Assembly: GCF_003987855.1 (NCBI RefSeq)
Contig: NZ_RXIZ01000006.1
Span: 1 to 64,000 of the forward strand
Source of the DNA: Hyphomicrobium sp.
GTDB taxonomy: Bacteria; Pseudomonadota; Alphaproteobacteria; Rhizobiales; Hyphomicrobiaceae
Length of the DNA: 64,000 nucleotides
Direction of reading: 5' to 3'
The notes under the pieces are model-generated. The model saw only the letters and a list, made by a program, of their open reading frames with translations. It searched no databases and was not told where the DNA came from. This document shows, one piece after another, positions 44,057-54,038 of the stretch. Numbering within the stretch: position 1 is the stretch's first letter; every line of letters begins with the position of its first letter. A program made the position numbers and the translations under genes.

Positions 44057-45687
44057 TGACAAACGCGCTTCCCCTTGTCGACGTGCGCAATCTCTCCGTC
44101 GCTTTCGGCGAGAGCCCGAACCTGACGCAGGTCGTCAACGGCGTCTCGTTTCACATCAACAAGGGTGAAACCGTCGCCCTCGTCGGCGAGTCCGGTTCCG
44201 GCAAGACCGTGTCGGCCATGTCGATCCTCCGCCTTCTTCCGAACTCGGCCTCCCATCCCACGGGCGAGATCCTGTTCGAAGGCAGCGACATCCTGAAGAT
44301 GAACGGCGCGCAGCTGCGCAACATTCGCGGTCGCCGCATCTCCATCATTTTCCAGGAACCGATGACATCGCTCAATCCGCTTCACACGATCGAGAAGCAG
44401 GTGGGCGAGATCATCCGGCTTCACCAGGCACTGCCCGATGATACGACGCGCGAGCGCGTCATCGAGCTTCTGACCAAGGTCGGCATTCGCGATCCCGAGA
44501 AGCGGCTTGGCGCTTATCCCCACGAGCTTTCCGGCGGCCAGCGCCAGCGCGTGATGATCGCCATCGCTCTCGCCAACAAGCCCGATCTCCTCATCGCCGA
44601 TGAGCCGACCACCGCGCTCGACGTGACGATCCAGGCGCAAATCCTCGAGCTTCTGGGATCGCTCCAGAAAGAACTCGGCATGGCGATGCTGCTGATCACG
44701 CACGATCTGGGCATCGTGCGCCGCATGGCCGAGCGCGTTTACGTCATGCGCAACGGCGACATTGTTGAAACAGGCACCGCCGAAGAGATCTTCACCGCCC
44801 CGAAACACGCCTACACCCGGCATCTTCTGGAAGCCGAACCCAAGGGGATGCCACCGGCGACCGATCCTTCGCGTCCCGTCGTCGTCGAGACGGACGATCT
44901 CAAGGTCTGGTTTCCCATCAAGCAGGGCTGGCTGCAGCGAACGGTCGATTACGTAAAGGCCGTCGATGGACTGTCGATGAAACTGCGTTCCGGTGAGACG
45001 CTCGGCGTCGTCGGCGAATCCGGTTCCGGCAAGACGACGCTCGGCCTTGCCATTCTGCGCCTCATCTCATCGCAAGGGCCGATCGCCTATATCGGCAACC
45101 GCATCGACGGGCTGACGAACAAGCAGATGCGCCCGCTGCGCAAGGAAATGCAGATCGTCTTCCAGGATCCTTACGGCTCCCTGTCGCCGCGCCTCACTGT
45201 CGGGCAGATCATCGAAGAAGGCCTGATCATCCAGAACCCCGAGATGGACGAGGAACAGCGTCGCGAACGCGTTGGCGCCGAACTGAAGGAAGTCGGGCTC
45301 GATCCCGCATCGCAGGATCGCTATCCGCACGAATTCTCCGGTGGCCAGCGCCAACGTATCGCCATCGCCCGCGCAATGGTCCTGAAGCCCAAGTTCGTCA
45401 TGCTCGACGAACCCACAAGCGCGCTGGACATGAGCGTGCAGGCGCAGATCGTCGATCTTCTGCGCGGCCTGCAGGCACGTAACGGCCTCGCGTACCTCTT
45501 CATCAGCCACGATCTCAAGGTCGTCCGCGCGCTGTGCAACTACGTGATCGTCATGCGCAACGGCAAGGTCGTCGAGGAGGGCCCCGCGCGCGACATCTTC
45601 GAAAAGCCGCAGAACGAATATACCAAGGCTCTGCTTGCCGCCGCCTTCGACATCAAGGTCGCGTACCGGGGCGCGCTCGCGAGCTGA
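44056..45687 (+). CDS. yejF: Peptide ABC transporter ATP-binding protein, YejF-like (two ATPase domains)
   Basis: 543 residues with two complete ABC ATPases in one chain. The first (about 5-265) has [13 protein letters not shown] and [15 protein letters not shown]; the second (about 275-535) has [13 protein letters not shown] and [15 protein letters not shown]. Both Walker B sites ([22 protein letters not shown]) are intact. It powers uptake through YejB/YejE. Last gene of the transporter operon. Confidence 0.97.
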   Translation: MTNALPLVDVRNLSVAFGESPNLTQVVNGVSFHINKGETVALVGESGSGKTVSAMSILRLLPNSASHPTGEILFEGSDILKMNGAQLRNIRGRRISIIFQEPMTSLNPLHTIEKQVGEIIRLHQALPDDTTRERVIELLTKVGIRDPEKRLGAYPHELSGGQRQRVMIAIALANKPDLLIADEPTTALDVTIQAQILELLGSLQKELGMAMLLITHDLGIVRRMAERVYVMRNGDIVETGTAEEIFTAPKHAYTRHLLEAEPKGMPPATDPSRPVVVETDDLKVWFPIKQGWLQRTVDYVKAVDGLSMKLRSGETLGVVGESGSGKTTLGLAILRLISSQGPIAYIGNRIDGLTNKQMRPLRKEMQIVFQDPYGSLSPRLTVGQIIEEGLIIQNPEMDEEQRRERVGAELKEVGLDPASQDRYPHEFSGGQRQRIAIARAMVLKPKFVMLDEPTSALDMSVQAQIVDLLRGLQARNGLAYLFISHDLKVVRALCNYVIVMRNGKVVEEGPARDIFEKPQNEYTKALLAAAFDIKVAYRGALAS

Positions 45688-45706
45688 CCGCGGAGAATAG
45701 CACCTC

Positions 45707-46345
45707 ATGGCTGTGCCGAAGCTCGTCCATTATCACGCCCCGAAAACGCGTTCGTTCGGTACGCGCTGGCTCTTGGAGGAATTGGGTTCCCCGCCTCATG
45801 AGCTCAAAGTGCTCAACATGAAGAAGGGCGAACACAAGACCGCGGAATTTCTCGCCATCAATCCGATGGGCAAGGTTCCAACCCTCACGGCGGATGGCGT
45901 GCCCGTAACCGAGGTCGGCGCCATTGCGATTTTCCTCGCGGATCTTTTTCCCGAAGCCGGCCTTGCTCCCACGCTCGAAGATCCGGCGCGCGGCACCTAC
46001 CTGCGATGGATCATTTTCAATCACGCCGACGTCGAGCCGGCGATCATGGACAAGGCGCGCAACATTGAACCCGGCGGCATGCCCGCATCTGCGCTCTGCT
46101 ATGGCACCTACGACGACACCGTGAACGGGATCGTAACGGCGCTAAGCCACGGCCCCTACATTCTGGGCGAACGTTTCTCCGCCGCCGACGTCGTTTTGGG
46201 CGGCGCGGTCCGATGGCTCACGATGTTCAAGCTTCTGCCCGACAAGCCCGAATTCAAGAGCTACGTCGAGCGGTTGACTTCGCGTCCCGCCTTCCAGCGC
46301 GCGTTCGAGCAAGACGAGGCCCTCGCCCGTCAGCTCGCGTCCTGA
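45707..46345 (+). CDS. Glutathione S-transferase family protein
   Basis: 212 residues: thioredoxin-like N-domain (about 1-85, with the cis-Pro region NPMGKVPTL and the glutathione-contacting TEVGAIAIFL) and an all-helical C-domain (about 95-205). Substrate unknown. It starts 19 bp after yejF on the same strand and may be read through from the transporter operon. Confidence 0.92.
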   Translation: MAVPKLVHYHAPKTRSFGTRWLLEELGSPPHELKVLNMKKGEHKTAEFLAINPMGKVPTLTADGVPVTEVGAIAIFLADLFPEAGLAPTLEDPARGTYLRWIIFNHADVEPAIMDKARNIEPGGMPASALCYGTYDDTVNGIVTALSHGPYILGERFSAADVVLGGAVRWLTMFKLLPDKPEFKSYVERLTSRPAFQRAFEQDEALARQLAS

Positions 46346-46373
46346 AAGGCTTTCCGCAGGCGGAGGATCGGCT

Positions 46374-46910
46374 ATGCTGTCGATGATCCGAATCATCGAC
46401 ACGAGATCCGCGATGCTTCCCGATGACGTTTTCCGCCACCGCCTAGAGCAGACGCTTGTGGAGATCGAGGCAAGCGCCGCACGACTACGGGAATGCGCGG
46501 CGGTCAGCGTGACCGCCAAGCCCAATTATTGGCGCGCGATCGTCATGCCGAACCTCGCGGCTGCATGCCCCTTCGATCTGATGATCTGCGCCGATCAGAC
46601 CTTCAACCTGAAGCTCGCGAACGAAGCCTACACGAGGCTTCCCGTCGACCGGTTCGAGCTTTTCCCCCACCTCGTCCGCGCGATCGAGGCGGGCCAGGTC
46701 GAGAAGATCTCGAAATACAGCACGATGACCGATGCGCTCGTGGCGGTCGCCATGCGCGTCGCCTTGGCTCCGGGCTGGGACTGGATCGAGGAGAGAAGGC
46801 TTTCGCCCGCAAGCACCGACGAAGAGTGGCGCACGCATCGCTACCTGCCGTATCGGCGCAGCCCGGAAAACACCCGCGTCAGCGGTGCGAATATCCTCGC
46901 AGACGCTTGA
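46374..46910 (+). CDS. Conserved hypothetical protein
   Basis: 178 residues, soluble, mixed alpha/beta, no signal peptide or membrane helix. Features include an AKPNYWRAIVMPNLAAACPF segment with a Cys and a C-terminal Trp/Arg-rich WDWIEERRLSP...EEWRTHRYLPYR region. I do not recognise a family. It follows the GST gene after 28 bp and overlaps the end of the NlpC/P60 gene by 32 bp. Confidence 0.7.
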   Translation: MLSMIRIIDTRSAMLPDDVFRHRLEQTLVEIEASAARLRECAAVSVTAKPNYWRAIVMPNLAAACPFDLMICADQTFNLKLANEAYTRLPVDRFELFPHLVRAIEAGQVEKISKYSTMTDALVAVAMRVALAPGWDWIEERRLSPASTDEEWRTHRYLPYRRSPENTRVSGANILADA

Positions 46911-47772
46911 TCGCACTGATACGGCTTCCGGTCTTGCCGATCCGCAAGACAGCTTCGGGCAACGTTTCGACCAGCGTCAGCATGTGATGGCCATTGGCAT
47001 GAACCATCAGCACGCCATCGAGCATGATGCCGACGTGCCCCTTCCAGAACACCAGGTCGCCGCGCGCAAGACCCTCAAGATCGTCTCCGACGAGCACGTT
47101 GTCGCCAAGCTCGGCCTGCTGCATATCGCTGTCGCGCGGAGCCGGAACGCCGGCTGCGTGAAGCGATGTTTGCACGAGGCCCGAACAATCGATGCCGATC
47201 CGCGTCCGTCCGCCCCAGAGATACGGCGTGCCGACGAACCGTTCGGCGATCTCGACGAAATCGCGTGCGAAACGATCCCCGGATGCCGCATGTCGCGCAA
47301 AGACAAAGCCGCCACCGTCAAGCTCCAGGAATTGCTCATCCCCGCTGCGGACCGCGATCTGTGCGTTGAGGGGAAGATGCATGATCGGCGGCGACTTGAT
47401 ATTCGGCACACCGTAAAGAAACGTGCCGAGCGTTTGTATACGGTGCGTCGCGTGCTTGATTCCACGGCGGATTGCGTCGGAGGCCACATAGCCCACGTAC
47501 CCGTCCCGTGCGAGTTGCACCCAGCTCCAGCCGTTCACGTCTTCGAAGATCGTGAGACTTTCGCCGAACAACACCTCGGTTTCAAACCCACGGCTCGGTT
47601 CCGGCGTTTTCCGAAGCGGAACGGATGCGCGAACCACGAAACCGGGTTCGCCCGCAACAAAACGCTCCGCCCGCACCACGCCTTCCAGCGACTGCGCCGC
47701 AAGATCGGGGCGGAAGGCGTTGCGCCGCGGATCAAGCGATCCGGTGGGGCGCGGCGGCAATCCCGTGGTCAC
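46879..47772 (-). CDS. NlpC/P60 (C40) peptidase with SH3-like N-terminal region
   Basis: 297 residues: an N-terminal bacterial SH3-type region (about 50-165) and a papain-like C40 domain (about 170-290) with catalytic Cys in GIDCSGLVQTSLHAAGVPAP, His in GHVGIML, and a third residue in ANGHHMLT. Such enzymes cut D-Glu-(m)DAP bonds in murein peptides; no signal peptide is evident, so it may act on recycled peptides in the cytoplasm. It starts at GTG, overlapping the M17 aminopeptidase stop by four bases, so the two are translationally coupled. Confidence 0.9.
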   Translation of the reverse strand: MTTGLPPRPTGSLDPRRNAFRPDLAAQSLEGVVRAERFVAGEPGFVVRASVPLRKTPEPSRGFETEVLFGESLTIFEDVNGWSWVQLARDGYVGYVASDAIRRGIKHATHRIQTLGTFLYGVPNIKSPPIMHLPLNAQIAVRSGDEQFLELDGGGFVFARHAASGDRFARDFVEIAERFVGTPYLWGGRTRIGIDCSGLVQTSLHAAGVPAPRDSDMQQAELGDNVLVGDDLEGLARGDLVFWKGHVGIMLDGVLMVHANGHHMLTLVETLPEAVLRIGKTGSRISAIKRLRGYSHR

Positions 47773-49190
47773 GATGTCAGCTCTCGCTTGAGATGTTCCA
47801 TCACCGCTCGCGCCGTCTGCGGCTCACCGCCCTTCGGACCAAGAGGTCTCGCCGCCGGACGCCAGCCATAAAGATCGAAATGTGCAAAGCGCCGCGCCTT
47901 GCTGACGAACCGCTTCAGAAACAGCGCTGCTGTTATCGCGCCTGCAAACGGCGATTCCCAGACGTTGTTGATATCGGCGATGTCGCTGTCGAGATTGCGG
48001 CGATAACCTTCCCACAACGGCAGCCGCCAGACAGGATCGCCGATTGACGCCGCAAGCGGTGGCAAGCTCTGCGCCAAGCCTTCGTCATCCGTAAAGAACG
48101 CTGGCAGGTCCGGCCCGAGCGCAGTCCGCGCCGCACCCGTCAGCGTGGCAAAAACGAAAATCGAATCCGGCTCCTCGGAGTCGGCGAGGGCCAGCGCATC
48201 GGCCAGCACCAATCGCCCCTCCGCATCGGTATTGCCGATTTCGACGCTGAGGCCCAACCGGCTGTTGAGGATGTCGCCCGGACGGAAGGCATCGCCGCCG
48301 ACCGAGTTCTCCGCCGTCGGGATCAGAACGCGCAGGCGGCAGTTGAGCTTCTGCCCCATAATCATGTGAGCCAGCGCCAACGCCGTCGCCGCACCGCCCA
48401 TGTCCTTCTTCATCAGAAGCATGGCGCTTGCGGGCTTGATGTCGAGACCGCCGGTATCGAAGCTGATCCCCTTGCCCACGAGCGTGATCTTCGGAGCGCC
48501 CGCAGGTCCCCATGTCATGTCGATGAGGCGAGGCGCGCGCGGGCTCGCCCTGCCGACAGCGTGAATGAGCGGAAAATTCTTCGCAATGAGATCATCGCCG
48601 ATGATCACCGAGATCTTGGCGCCGTGCCGATCCGCCAGTTCCCGCGCGATTGCTTCCAGATCGGCTGGTGCCATGTCGGACGCCGGCGTGTTGATAAGAT
48701 CGCGCCCGAGCCAAACCGCTTCGGCCGTATTGACGACGCCGGAGGCGCCAGCTTCAGCCAGCCTCAATTTTGCGCGCGCGCCGTTACCCTCTCTCTTGCG
48801 ATACCGCGTGAACGAATAACCGCCGAGCCCCCAGGCGAGCGCCGCAAGATCAGTCTGCGAGAGTTCTGATGCGATCCGGTAGGTGCCTGCGGGCAGCGAC
48901 GCGCCGAGCAACCCCGTCAAAAGCTCCGACGGTCCGCTGGGCTCGCCTTGCTGTCCATTGCCGGTTCCGAAGGCCACCGCCGCGAGCTTGCCTTCGGCAT
49001 TGGGAATGAGGACCGCGCGTTTGGCGCTGCCTGAAAAGCTTTGCGCGGCAAGCCACGCCTGTTGCGCAGCGTCGAGCGCACCATTCTTTTCGCCGCCGTC
49101 GGAACCGATAAAATGGATCGGAATGTCGCTCGCATCAGAGGCACCAAGCGCAAACATCTCCGCCGCCGACCAGGCTTTCGTCTCAACCAT
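47769..49190 (-). CDS. Leucyl aminopeptidase family protein (M17, PepB-like)
   Basis: About 473 residues from the ATG at 49190 (the frame is open to 49265, but that part is not conserved-looking). The C-terminal catalytic domain has GKGISFDTGGLDIKPASAML with metal-binding Asp and Lys, and the family signature NTDAEGRLVLADAL. These enzymes remove N-terminal residues from peptides with two metal ions in the cytosol. Coupling to the NlpC/P60 gene suggests joint breakdown of murein-derived or other peptides. Confidence 0.93.
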   Translation of the reverse strand: MVETKAWSAAEMFALGASDASDIPIHFIGSDGGEKNGALDAAQQAWLAAQSFSGSAKRAVLIPNAEGKLAAVAFGTGNGQQGEPSGPSELLTGLLGASLPAGTYRIASELSQTDLAALAWGLGGYSFTRYRKREGNGARAKLRLAEAGASGVVNTAEAVWLGRDLINTPASDMAPADLEAIARELADRHGAKISVIIGDDLIAKNFPLIHAVGRASPRAPRLIDMTWGPAGAPKITLVGKGISFDTGGLDIKPASAMLLMKKDMGGAATALALAHMIMGQKLNCRLRVLIPTAENSVGGDAFRPGDILNSRLGLSVEIGNTDAEGRLVLADALALADSEEPDSIFVFATLTGAARTALGPDLPAFFTDDEGLAQSLPPLAASIGDPVWRLPLWEGYRRNLDSDIADINNVWESPFAGAITAALFLKRFVSKARRFAHFDLYGWRPAARPLGPKGGEPQTARAVMEHLKRELTS

Positions 49191-49400
49191 AAGTCTCTCG
49201 TTCGCTTTTCTCAGGCATTCCGAAGCCGATTGGCCGTCCCGTCCCAACTTATTCAGTTGCACCACAGATACGGGTGGCTTCGGCGTTTGCAGGTATCACA
49301 GGTCCGGGGCAAACCTTAAGCGTTTGTTGACCCCTGGCCCAGAAACTGACGGTCTCATCGATTCGCCGGGTAGCTTGCGAATCATCCCACGGAGACTGTT

Positions 49401-50378
49401 ATGACGCCACGAGCGGCCCATCTTTTGCCAGCCTCGACACGCCCGCGCCGCTTCGGAATCATGGCGGTCCTGACTTCATCCCTGCTCCTCGGCGCCTGCT
49501 CGATGTCGACCGACATGCTGCCGAGCATCGCCATGAAGCCGAGCGACACGACGACAGGCGCGACCGCCGACAACAGCCAGCCGACGTCCCCGCAGTCCGA
49601 GTTGCAGAAGGCAACGATCTACTGGGGCAAGGAGTATTCCAAGAACCCCTCGCAGCTTAAGCCTGCATTGAACTACGCGAAGGACCTGAAGGCACTCGGC
49701 GAGAAGGAGAAGGCTCTCGCTGTGCTGCAGCAGGCATCGCTCCTGCATGGCAATGACCCGGAGCTCGCCGGTGAGTACGGCCGCCTTGCGCTCGAGATGG
49801 AACAGGTCGGCCTCGCCAACCAGATGCTGACGATTGCCGATAATCTCGAAAAGCCGGATTGGCGTGTCATCTCCGCGCGCGGTACGGTTCTCGCGAAGCA
49901 GAGCAAGTACGCCGAATCCATCCCCTTCTACGAGCGCGCCCTGACCCTTTCGCAGAACAATCCGACCGTCATGAACAATCTCGCGATGGCCTACGCGATG
50001 ACGGGCGATGCGAAAAAAGCCGAGAGCATCCTCCGCCAGGCAATTGTGCTTCCCGGCGCCACACCGAAGGTTCGCGAGAACCTCGCGCTCGTGCTTGGTT
50101 TGCAAGGCCGCTACGATGAGTCCAAGGCCGTCGCCACCGCCGTTCTCAACTCAGATACAGCCTCCGCCAACGCCGATTACCTGAAGGAAATGGTGAAGCT
50201 CGCGCCGACGACCGCCATGCCCGACGCCAACAGCTTCGCCAACAATACCTCCGTCAGCCCAACGACGACGCCGCGACTGGTCGTGCAAAGAGCCTCCGCC
50301 GACGATGGCCAACTGCCCGTTAATCAGGGCGTCTGGCAGACGACCACGGAAAATTCCAGCGCGACGGCCTCGCACTGA
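49401..50378 (+). CDS. tadD: TPR lipoprotein, TadD-like pilus assembly protein
   Basis: 325 residues: lipobox LLGAC (Cys33), then TPR repeats from about residue 85 to 265 (AKQSKYAESIPFYERALTLS, NNLAMAYAMTGDAKKAESIL are good units) and a low-complexity C-terminal tail. TadD-type lipoproteins help assemble the Flp pilus secretin. It runs convergent to tadC rather than inside the pilus operon, with a terminator for each strand in the gap. Confidence 0.85.
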   Translation: MTPRAAHLLPASTRPRRFGIMAVLTSSLLLGACSMSTDMLPSIAMKPSDTTTGATADNSQPTSPQSELQKATIYWGKEYSKNPSQLKPALNYAKDLKALGEKEKALAVLQQASLLHGNDPELAGEYGRLALEMEQVGLANQMLTIADNLEKPDWRVISARGTVLAKQSKYAESIPFYERALTLSQNNPTVMNNLAMAYAMTGDAKKAESILRQAIVLPGATPKVRENLALVLGLQGRYDESKAVATAVLNSDTASANADYLKEMVKLAPTTAMPDANSFANNTSVSPTTTPRLVVQRASADDGQLPVNQGVWQTTTENSSATASH

Positions 50379-50411
50379 CACTGCTTCAGAAGATTGCGAA
50401 TTTCTCGCGTA

Positions 50412-50442
50412 GCCCGGAGCCAAGTGCTCCGGGCATTTTCTT
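50412..50442 (+). terminator. Rho-independent terminator after tadD
   Basis: GCCCGGAGC (50412-50420) pairs with GCTCCGGGC (50426-50434) over a five-base loop, followed by ATTTTCTTT on the plus strand. It ends tadD. Confidence 0.8.
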
Positions 50443-50461
50443 TCGCGCGATGATCTGAAAA

Positions 50462-50497
50462 GCAAAAGGCCCCAGCCGTCCGAAGACGGCCAGGGCT
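50462..50497 (-). terminator. Rho-independent terminator of the tad operon
   Basis: On the minus strand AGCCCTGGCCGTC and GACGGCTGGGGCC flank a TTCG tetraloop, followed by TTTTGCTTTT (hairpin 50469-50497). It lies 39 bp after the tadC stop and ends the long leftward pilus transcript. Confidence 0.8.
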
Positions 50498-50535
50498 GAC
50501 GCAACACCGATTTTGACGCCCAGACAGGGCTAATC

Positions 50536-51522
50536 CTAATTCTTCATCGACATATAGTTGATGATGGCGGGACCGAGGATGACGATAAAAAGCACCGGCA
50601 GGAAGAACACAATCATCGGCACGGTGAGTTTCGGCGGCAGCGCGGCAGCTTTTCGCTCAGCTTCCGACTGGCGGATTTCACGGTTCTCTTTCGCCATCGT
50701 CCGCAGCGCCTGACCGACCGGCGTACCGTAGCGCTCGGCCTGGACGAGGGCCGTCGTCACCGCCTTGACGCCCGGAAGTCCGGTGCGCTTGGCGAGATTG
50801 TCGTAGGCTTGGCGACGGTCTTGCAGGTAGGAGAGCTCGGCGGTCGTCAATGCCATTTCTTCGGCAAGCTCGAGAGATTGGTTGGCGACTTCCTTGCCGA
50901 CCTTGGCAAACCCGGCTTCGACCGACATGCCTGACTGGACGCAGATCAAGAGCATGTCGAGCGCATCCGGCCACGCCTGCTTGATCGACATCTGCCGCTT
51001 CTGCACGCGGTTCGAGATGAACATGTTCGGCACGTAGAAGCCGAGAAACCCGGCACCCAACGCGATCAGCAAATTGACGGAAGCCGGATAGCCGCTGTCG
51101 TAGAGCACGAAGAGATAAAAGAGCGCCAGGAAGAAGATGATGATCGGCGCCGCCACGCGGAAGAACATGAAGGCGACGATGTTCGCCTGACCGCGCAAAC
51201 CGGCGCGCTTCAGGTTTTCACGCAGCTCTTCGTTATCGAACCGTTCGCGCAGCTTCAGTTGATCAACCACCTGCTGCATGAAGCCTTTGGGCGTCGAACG
51301 CAGCCGGCTCGTGCCCTGCTGGCGCTCCTTGGAAGCCATTTCGGCAATTCGCGCCGAACGCATTTTACTGCGTTCGATGGCCATTTCCCGCATGCGGCGG
51401 TTCATCTGGTCACGCTGCAGCATGGGAAGAGCGACTGTCAGCACCGTCGCGAAAACGCACACCGCGGCGAGCGCCGTCGCGATGAATTGCGGGTTCATGA
51501 TCGTTTCGACGAAGTCGGTCAT
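50536..51522 (-). CDS. tadC: Tad pilus inner-membrane platform protein TadC
   Basis: 328 residues with a type II secretion F (GspF) domain (about 165-315) and four membrane helices (near 15-35, 105-145, 290-325). Motifs include MLLICVQSGMSVEAGFAKV and ALVQAERYGTPVGQALRTMA. With TadB it forms the platform that couples the ATPase to pilin polymerisation. Last gene of the operon. Confidence 0.95.
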   Translation of the reverse strand: MTDFVETIMNPQFIATALAAVCVFATVLTVALPMLQRDQMNRRMREMAIERSKMRSARIAEMASKERQQGTSRLRSTPKGFMQQVVDQLKLRERFDNEELRENLKRAGLRGQANIVAFMFFRVAAPIIIFFLALFYLFVLYDSGYPASVNLLIALGAGFLGFYVPNMFISNRVQKRQMSIKQAWPDALDMLLICVQSGMSVEAGFAKVGKEVANQSLELAEEMALTTAELSYLQDRRQAYDNLAKRTGLPGVKAVTTALVQAERYGTPVGQALRTMAKENREIRQSEAERKAAALPPKLTVPMIVFFLPVLFIVILGPAIINYMSMKN

Positions 51523-51552
51523 CGCGCTATGCCGTGCTATCCGTGCCCGTTT

Positions 51553-52539
51553 CTAGAACTTGAAATTGATCATCTTCCGCATGATTAGAACGCCCGTCAT
51601 CATCCAGAGCCCGCCGAACGCGACCAGGAAGTGACCGACGGTGGTCGTGAAAAGCGGTCGGAGGTAATCCGGTGAAGACAAATAGACCATTGTCATGACG
51701 CCCGGCGGAAGTGCCGCGAGCACCGCCGCGGATGCCTTTGCTTCGGCCGCCAGTGCCTTTACTTTCAGCGACAGACTGTGCCGGTCGCGTAGAACCGACG
51801 CGAGATTTGAGAGCGCTTCGGAAAGGTTGCCGCCCGCCTGCTGCTGGATGCTGATGACGATGGTCAGAAAGCGAACCTCGGGAAGCGGCATGCGATCGCA
51901 CATGCGATCCAGGCCGTCGGCCAGCGAGACGCCAAGCTTCTGTTGATCGACCAGTTCCCGGAACTCACCGGCGAGCGGCTCCGGGCTTTCGCGCGCGATG
52001 ATGTTCATGCACTCGTTGACCGGCAGGCCCGACTTGATGCCTCGCACGATGACATCTATGGCGTTCGCGAGATGGGAAAGAAACTTGTTTTGCCTGCGCG
52101 TCGTCATCTTGTTGAGAAACCAGCGCGGAAATCCGAAGCCGCCGACGAACGCGGCGACAAGACCCGCCATTGGTGGCCAGCCCATTGGGCCAACAGCTAT
52201 GACCGCGAACAGCAAGCCCATCAAAGCGCTGATCACGTAGAAGTCGCGCGGCTTTCTCTTCGATCCAGCGCGGAGAAGGCGCAGGCTCATCGTGATCTTC
52301 TTGCTCGCCTTCTCGCGCGTCTCGATCTCTTTCAGCGTTTCCGCAACCGACTTCTTGCGGCTGCTCTGAATGTCGGCCGCTGCTTGCGCCCGGCGATCTC
52401 GCGTGCGCGCGGCGATCTCGACCCGCTTTTCCTTCTGCCGGTCGTCGGAAAAATAGGGATAGGCAACAGCGAACACGGCGCCGGCGAAAGCCAGCGCGAT
52501 CAGAATTGGCGCGAGAAACCCGAGGTCGAGATCAGCCAT
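51553..52539 (-). CDS. tadB: Tad pilus inner-membrane platform protein TadB
   Basis: 328 residues from the ATG at 52539, with GGGAGA nine bases upstream; a longer frame to 52632 exists but runs inside tadA. GspF domain (about 165-290) with IKSGLPVNECMNIIARESPE and IQQQAGGNLSEALSNLASVL. N-terminal helix at 5-25. The start overlaps the tadA stop by eight bases. Confidence 0.95.
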   Translation of the reverse strand: MADLDLGFLAPILIALAFAGAVFAVAYPYFSDDRQKEKRVEIAARTRDRRAQAAADIQSSRKKSVAETLKEIETREKASKKITMSLRLLRAGSKRKPRDFYVISALMGLLFAVIAVGPMGWPPMAGLVAAFVGGFGFPRWFLNKMTTRRQNKFLSHLANAIDVIVRGIKSGLPVNECMNIIARESPEPLAGEFRELVDQQKLGVSLADGLDRMCDRMPLPEVRFLTIVISIQQQAGGNLSEALSNLASVLRDRHSLSLKVKALAAEAKASAAVLAALPPGVMTMVYLSSPDYLRPLFTTTVGHFLVAFGGLWMMTGVLIMRKMINFKF

Positions 52540-54025
52540 TGCGATCTCCCAGTGGCGTTCCGTGCACGTCCTCGACTTCCGATTTGACGAGCGCGTCCGC
52601 CAACCTTCCCGTCTCGTTGTAGTATTCGGCACGTTCCCACAACCGGGGACGCACGATGCCGGTGGAACGATGGCGGCCGATCAGCTTCCCATGCGCGTCC
52701 TCGCCCGTGATTTCGTAGATGATCAGGTTTTGCAGCGTGATCGTCTCTTCTTCCATCCCGAGGACTTCGGTGATGTGCGTGATCTTGCGCGAGCCATCGC
52801 GCAGGCGCGACGCCTGGATGATGACGTCAACCGACCCGCAGATCATTTCGCGGATCGTTTTCACCGGCAGCGCGTAGCCGCCCTGCATGATCATCGATTC
52901 AAGTCGGCTCAGCGCCTCGCGCGGGCTGTTGGCGTGCAAGGTTCCCATCGAACCATCATGGCCGGTGTTCATAGCCTGAAGCAGATCGAACGCCTCAGGA
53001 CCGCGGACTTCGCCGACGATGATCCGCTCGGGGCGCATACGAAGGCAGTTCTTGATGAGATCGCGCATGCGGATCTCGCCCTCGCCTTCGAGGTTGGGTG
53101 GCCGCGTTTCGAGCCTGACGACGTGCGGCTGCTGCAGCTGAAGTTCGGCGGAGTCTTCGCAAGTGATGATGCGTTCGTCGTGGTCGATCGAGCCCGTCAG
53201 GCAGTTGAGAAGCGTCGTCTTTCCCGAACCGGTGCCGCCTGAGATGATCACGTTGCAGCGGACACGCCCGATGACCTCCAAGATCGTCTTGGCTTCGGGC
53301 GTGATCGACCCGAATTTGACGAGCTGTTCGAGCTTCAAGCGGTCCTTCTTGAACTTTCGGATGGTGAGTGCCGGCCCATCGATTGCGAGCGGAGGCGCGA
53401 TGACGTTGACGCGCGAACCGTCCGGCAAGCGCGCGTCGCAGATAGGACTGGATTCATCGACGCGCCGTCCGACCTGGCTGACGATACGCTGGCAGATATT
53501 CATCAGCTGCTGGTTGTCGGCGAAGCGCACGCCGGTCTTTTGAACCTTGCCGCCGACTTCGATGAAAGTCGTGGCGGCCCCGTTCACCATGATGTCGGCG
53601 ATGTCGTCGCGCGCAAGAAGCGGCTCGAGCGGACCATAGCCCAGCACGTCGTTGCAAATGTCCTCGAGCAGTTCTTCCTGCTCCGAGATCGACATCACGA
53701 CGTTCTTGATCTGGATGATCTCGCTGACGATGTCGCGAATTTCTTCACGCGCGGCGACGCTGTCGAGCTTGGAAAGTTGAGTGAGGTCGATAGTATCGAT
53801 GAGTGCGTTGAAGACGGTCGTCTTCACGTCATAGTATTCTTCAGAATGCCGGCGCTGCGGCGCTTCCGCTACGGGTTCAGCGCGCTTTGGCGCCGGAGCT
53901 GCCGCCGGTACTGGCTGCGCTGGCGCACGGGTTTCGGGCGCCGGAGCGCTAGCAGCCTGCGGCTCGGGGGCACGCGGCGCCACGCGCCGGTCAGCTTGCG
54001 GTTCGTTCGAGCGTCTTCCAAACAT
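52532..54025 (-). CDS. cpaF: Tad pilus assembly ATPase CpaF/TadA
   Basis: 497 residues of the GspE-type secretion ATPase family. A disordered Ala/Pro-rich N-terminus (about 1-60), then an N-domain and the ATPase core with Walker [13 protein letters not shown], the Asp/Glu box and Walker B region [20 protein letters not shown], and the His box [20 protein letters not shown]. Cytoplasmic; drives Flp pilin assembly (and possibly retraction) through TadB/TadC. Confidence 0.97.
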   Translation of the reverse strand: MFGRRSNEPQADRRVAPRAPEPQAASAPAPETRAPAQPVPAAAPAPKRAEPVAEAPQRRHSEEYYDVKTTVFNALIDTIDLTQLSKLDSVAAREEIRDIVSEIIQIKNVVMSISEQEELLEDICNDVLGYGPLEPLLARDDIADIMVNGAATTFIEVGGKVQKTGVRFADNQQLMNICQRIVSQVGRRVDESSPICDARLPDGSRVNVIAPPLAIDGPALTIRKFKKDRLKLEQLVKFGSITPEAKTILEVIGRVRCNVIISGGTGSGKTTLLNCLTGSIDHDERIITCEDSAELQLQQPHVVRLETRPPNLEGEGEIRMRDLIKNCLRMRPERIIVGEVRGPEAFDLLQAMNTGHDGSMGTLHANSPREALSRLESMIMQGGYALPVKTIREMICGSVDVIIQASRLRDGSRKITHITEVLGMEEETITLQNLIIYEITGEDAHGKLIGRHRSTGIVRPRLWERAEYYNETGRLADALVKSEVEDVHGTPLGDRNG

Positions 54026-54038
54026 TAGGCTGACGTCC

